From the NCBI GenBank assembly GCA_025782575.1, contig JALGYY010000035.1, positions 466,670 to 530,669 on the forward strand: a stretch of 64,000 nt of DNA. Reading direction: 5' to 3'. The notes below the pieces were generated by a model. That model did no database searches and had not been told where the DNA came from. It was given only the letters and a program-made list of their open reading frames with translations. The translations under genes were made by a program, and so were the position numbers. Within the stretch, counting starts at the first letter, position 1. Every line of letters starts with the position of its first letter. Origin of the DNA: a bacterium (lineage in GTDB: Bacteria > Orphanbacterota > Orphanbacteria > Orphanbacterales > Orphanbacteraceae). Below, in pieces: positions 62,746 to 64,000 of this stretch.

Positions 62746-64000
62746 TGAGCCGGCCGGTTTACATCAAGCGACCTCATCTGCACCGGCTCATGCTCGCAGC
62801 TGTTGTCGTTCTGTTCACCATACCGGCCGGACGATCCGAAGCCGCTCGCTCCGGTTCGGGGCAGATTCAACTCCTCCGCCTGAGCCGCTGGACTGGCAAC
62901 CTGTCCATGGAAGCGGGCATTGCCGACTACAAAGTCGACCGTGACGGTCGGATCAGAGAAGAATCGAGGAATCTTTTCGCCCCCGGTCTCCAGCTTGCAA
63001 ATCGTGGATTTATCTATCACCCCCGGCTCGTCACGTTCAATGTGTCGGGTGATCTTGCCTGGTCCAGGCTGCGGGAATCCGAAAACTTCACCGGCTTCGA
63101 CCAGCGTACCAATAGCTGGCTCAATTCCTACTCGATGCGCTTTGCTTTTCTGCAGAAACGCCGATTCCATTTCGATTTTCAGCAGGACCGGCAACACAGC
63201 AGAGTGCGCGTTACTGATACGAGGAACACGAACGTGCTCGACCGAAAGCAGGTCCTATCCGCCTTCTGGCGCCAAGGGACCATACCCGTCGAATTCCGGA
63301 GAGAGACCGGTGTTCGTAGTACGACCGGACTCATTTCCTCCAAAGAGACCCGCAACGTCTCACGTATCCTGAGCCGCTACGCAAAGAGCCGCACACACGT
63401 TGGAGAGGTCAGCCTCAGACGGTCGCGAATCGAAAACAAGGACTATGACTACTTTAATACCCGATACGAGGCACATGTAGACGAGCGATTCATTCGCCCG
63501 AATTGGATGGGAGGGGCCCGGCTCCGTTGGTGGCGACTTGACACGCAAAATGATCGTACGGAATCGACCCGCGGTTCGGTCAGCGCCCGACGGGATCTGA
63601 TCTATGGGTTCCGGACGAGCGGTAACATTGAGGCCGAACGCTACAGAGGGAGTGCCACTCGGGAGGATCGGATTGACGGTCGCGCCTCTCTCGCTCACCA
63701 GCTCTATTCGAGTCTTGATACGGAGCTATCATTGCAGCTCGCAAGGTCAACACCGGTCGATGGAAGATTGCGCACGATTGACGGCAGATTCGAAACACGG
63801 TATCGGAAACGGATCCCCTATGGACGGCTCAATATAGCGGGATCGATTCGACGACTTGACAGGGATACAAATGCAGACGATGTCGAAGTGACTGTTGTGG
63901 AGCTGGTAATTCGATTCGGCCAGGCGGATGACTTCCTGTTCGAGGAAGCGGATATCATCACCGGCTCCGTCAGTCTTCTTGACTCGACCGGTACGATCGT
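62745..64000 (+). CDS. Large outer-membrane beta-barrel protein, 3' end outside window
   Basis: 418 codons are visible and the frame is still open at 64000. The start ATG is within TGATG. A signal peptide (residues about 13-32, cleavage after EAA or nearby) is followed by alternating short strands with many Arg, Asp, Tyr and Trp (LVTFNVSGDLAWSRL, SYSMRFAFLQKRRFHFDFQQD, GGARLRWWRLDTQ, GRLNIAGSIRRLD), in the manner of a barrel of 20 or more strands. It resembles MtrB/PioB and OmbB-type conduit porins in pattern and context, but I cannot place it in a family. Directly coupled to the pentahaem lipoprotein. Confidence 0.75.
   Translation, partial: MSRPVYIKRPHLHRLMLAAVVVLFTIPAGRSEAARSGSGQIQLLRLSRWTGNLSMEAGIADYKVDRDGRIREESRNLFAPGLQLANRGFIYHPRLVTFNVSGDLAWSRLRESENFTGFDQRTNSWLNSYSMRFAFLQKRRFHFDFQQDRQHSRVRVTDTRNTNVLDRKQVLSAFWRQGTIPVEFRRETGVRSTTGLISSKETRNVSRILSRYAKSRTHVGEVSLRRSRIENKDYDYFNTRYEAHVDERFIRPNWMGGARLRWWRLDTQNDRTESTRGSVSARRDLIYGFRTSGNIEAERYRGSATREDRIDGRASLAHQLYSSLDTELSLQLARSTPVDGRLRTIDGRFETRYRKRIPYGRLNIAGSIRRLDRDTNADDVEVTVVELVIRFGQADDFLFEEADIITGSVSLLDSTGTI

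Noticed and set aside
1-64000. CRISPR arrays, insertion sequences, prophage, rRNA and tRNA genes
   Set aside because: No regularly spaced repeats, no transposase other than the housekeeping Xer recombinase, and no rRNA or tRNA signature found by eye on either strand.

Overview
The window is one contiguous bacterial chromosome segment of moderately high GC. It carries a complete division and cell-wall (dcw) cluster. The organism looks like a diderm: there are several lipoproteins, two outer-membrane beta-barrel candidates and periplasmic multihaem cytochromes. Two secreted proteins (21754-24000 and 55084-56522) end in a FlgD-like Ig/sorting module of the kind common in secreted proteins of the FCB superphylum and its candidate phyla. 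I infer an uncultured-type FCB lineage, but no marker here fixes the phylum.

Layout. Positions 1-7713 (minus) hold housekeeping genes: murJ (frameshifted), uvrC, xerD, scpA, scpB, rluB and a partial DAHP synthase. Positions 7823-15368 hold a secreted subtilisin-like protease (+), then on the minus strand a glycosyltransferase, a radical SAM/SPASM protein and a RidA protein, a lamin-tail-domain exported protein, and a probable outer-membrane protein. Positions 15387-21010 (+) are a four-gene unit of two zinc dehydrogenases and a heterodimeric ABC exporter with one degenerate ATP site. These are followed by rpmB and a secreted beta-propeller/dihaem peroxidase-like protein. Positions 24476-41596 (minus) are the dcw operon in canonical order: mraZ, rsmH, ftsL, ftsI, murE, murF, mraY, murD, ftsW, murG, murC, murB, ftsQ, ftsA, ftsZ. 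A clear promoter with three MraZ boxes precedes it and terminators follow it. Positions 42001-52599 hold a sulfatase-fold lipoprotein, an isopropylmalate-type dehydrogenase, acyl-CoA dehydrogenase, thiolase, enoyl-CoA hydratase, methylmalonyl-CoA mutase, methylmalonyl-CoA epimerase and a membrane glycosyltransferase. This set suggests fatty-acid, branched-chain or propionate oxidation.

The most interesting part is 53587-64000. It encodes a histidine kinase whose periplasmic sensor domain carries a c-type haem motif (CRQCH), convergent with a sigma54-activating NtrC-family regulator. On either side lie two paralogous small multihaem cytochromes. Each is preceded by a good -24/-12 sigma54 promoter, and 110-180 bp further upstream by a pair of copies of a 16-bp palindrome (best copy TGCGCGATATCGCGCA) spaced 30-33 bp apart. 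The second cytochrome starts a cluster with an NHL-repeat lipoprotein, a pentahaem lipoprotein cytochrome and a large beta-barrel protein that runs off the window. I read this as a haem-sensing two-component regulon controlling a candidate trans-outer-membrane electron conduit. The sequence motifs are seen directly; the regulatory wiring and electron-transfer role are inference.

Two genes (murJ and the gene at 55084) are broken by what looks like the loss of one base in a short homopolymer. These may be assembly errors or true lesions.
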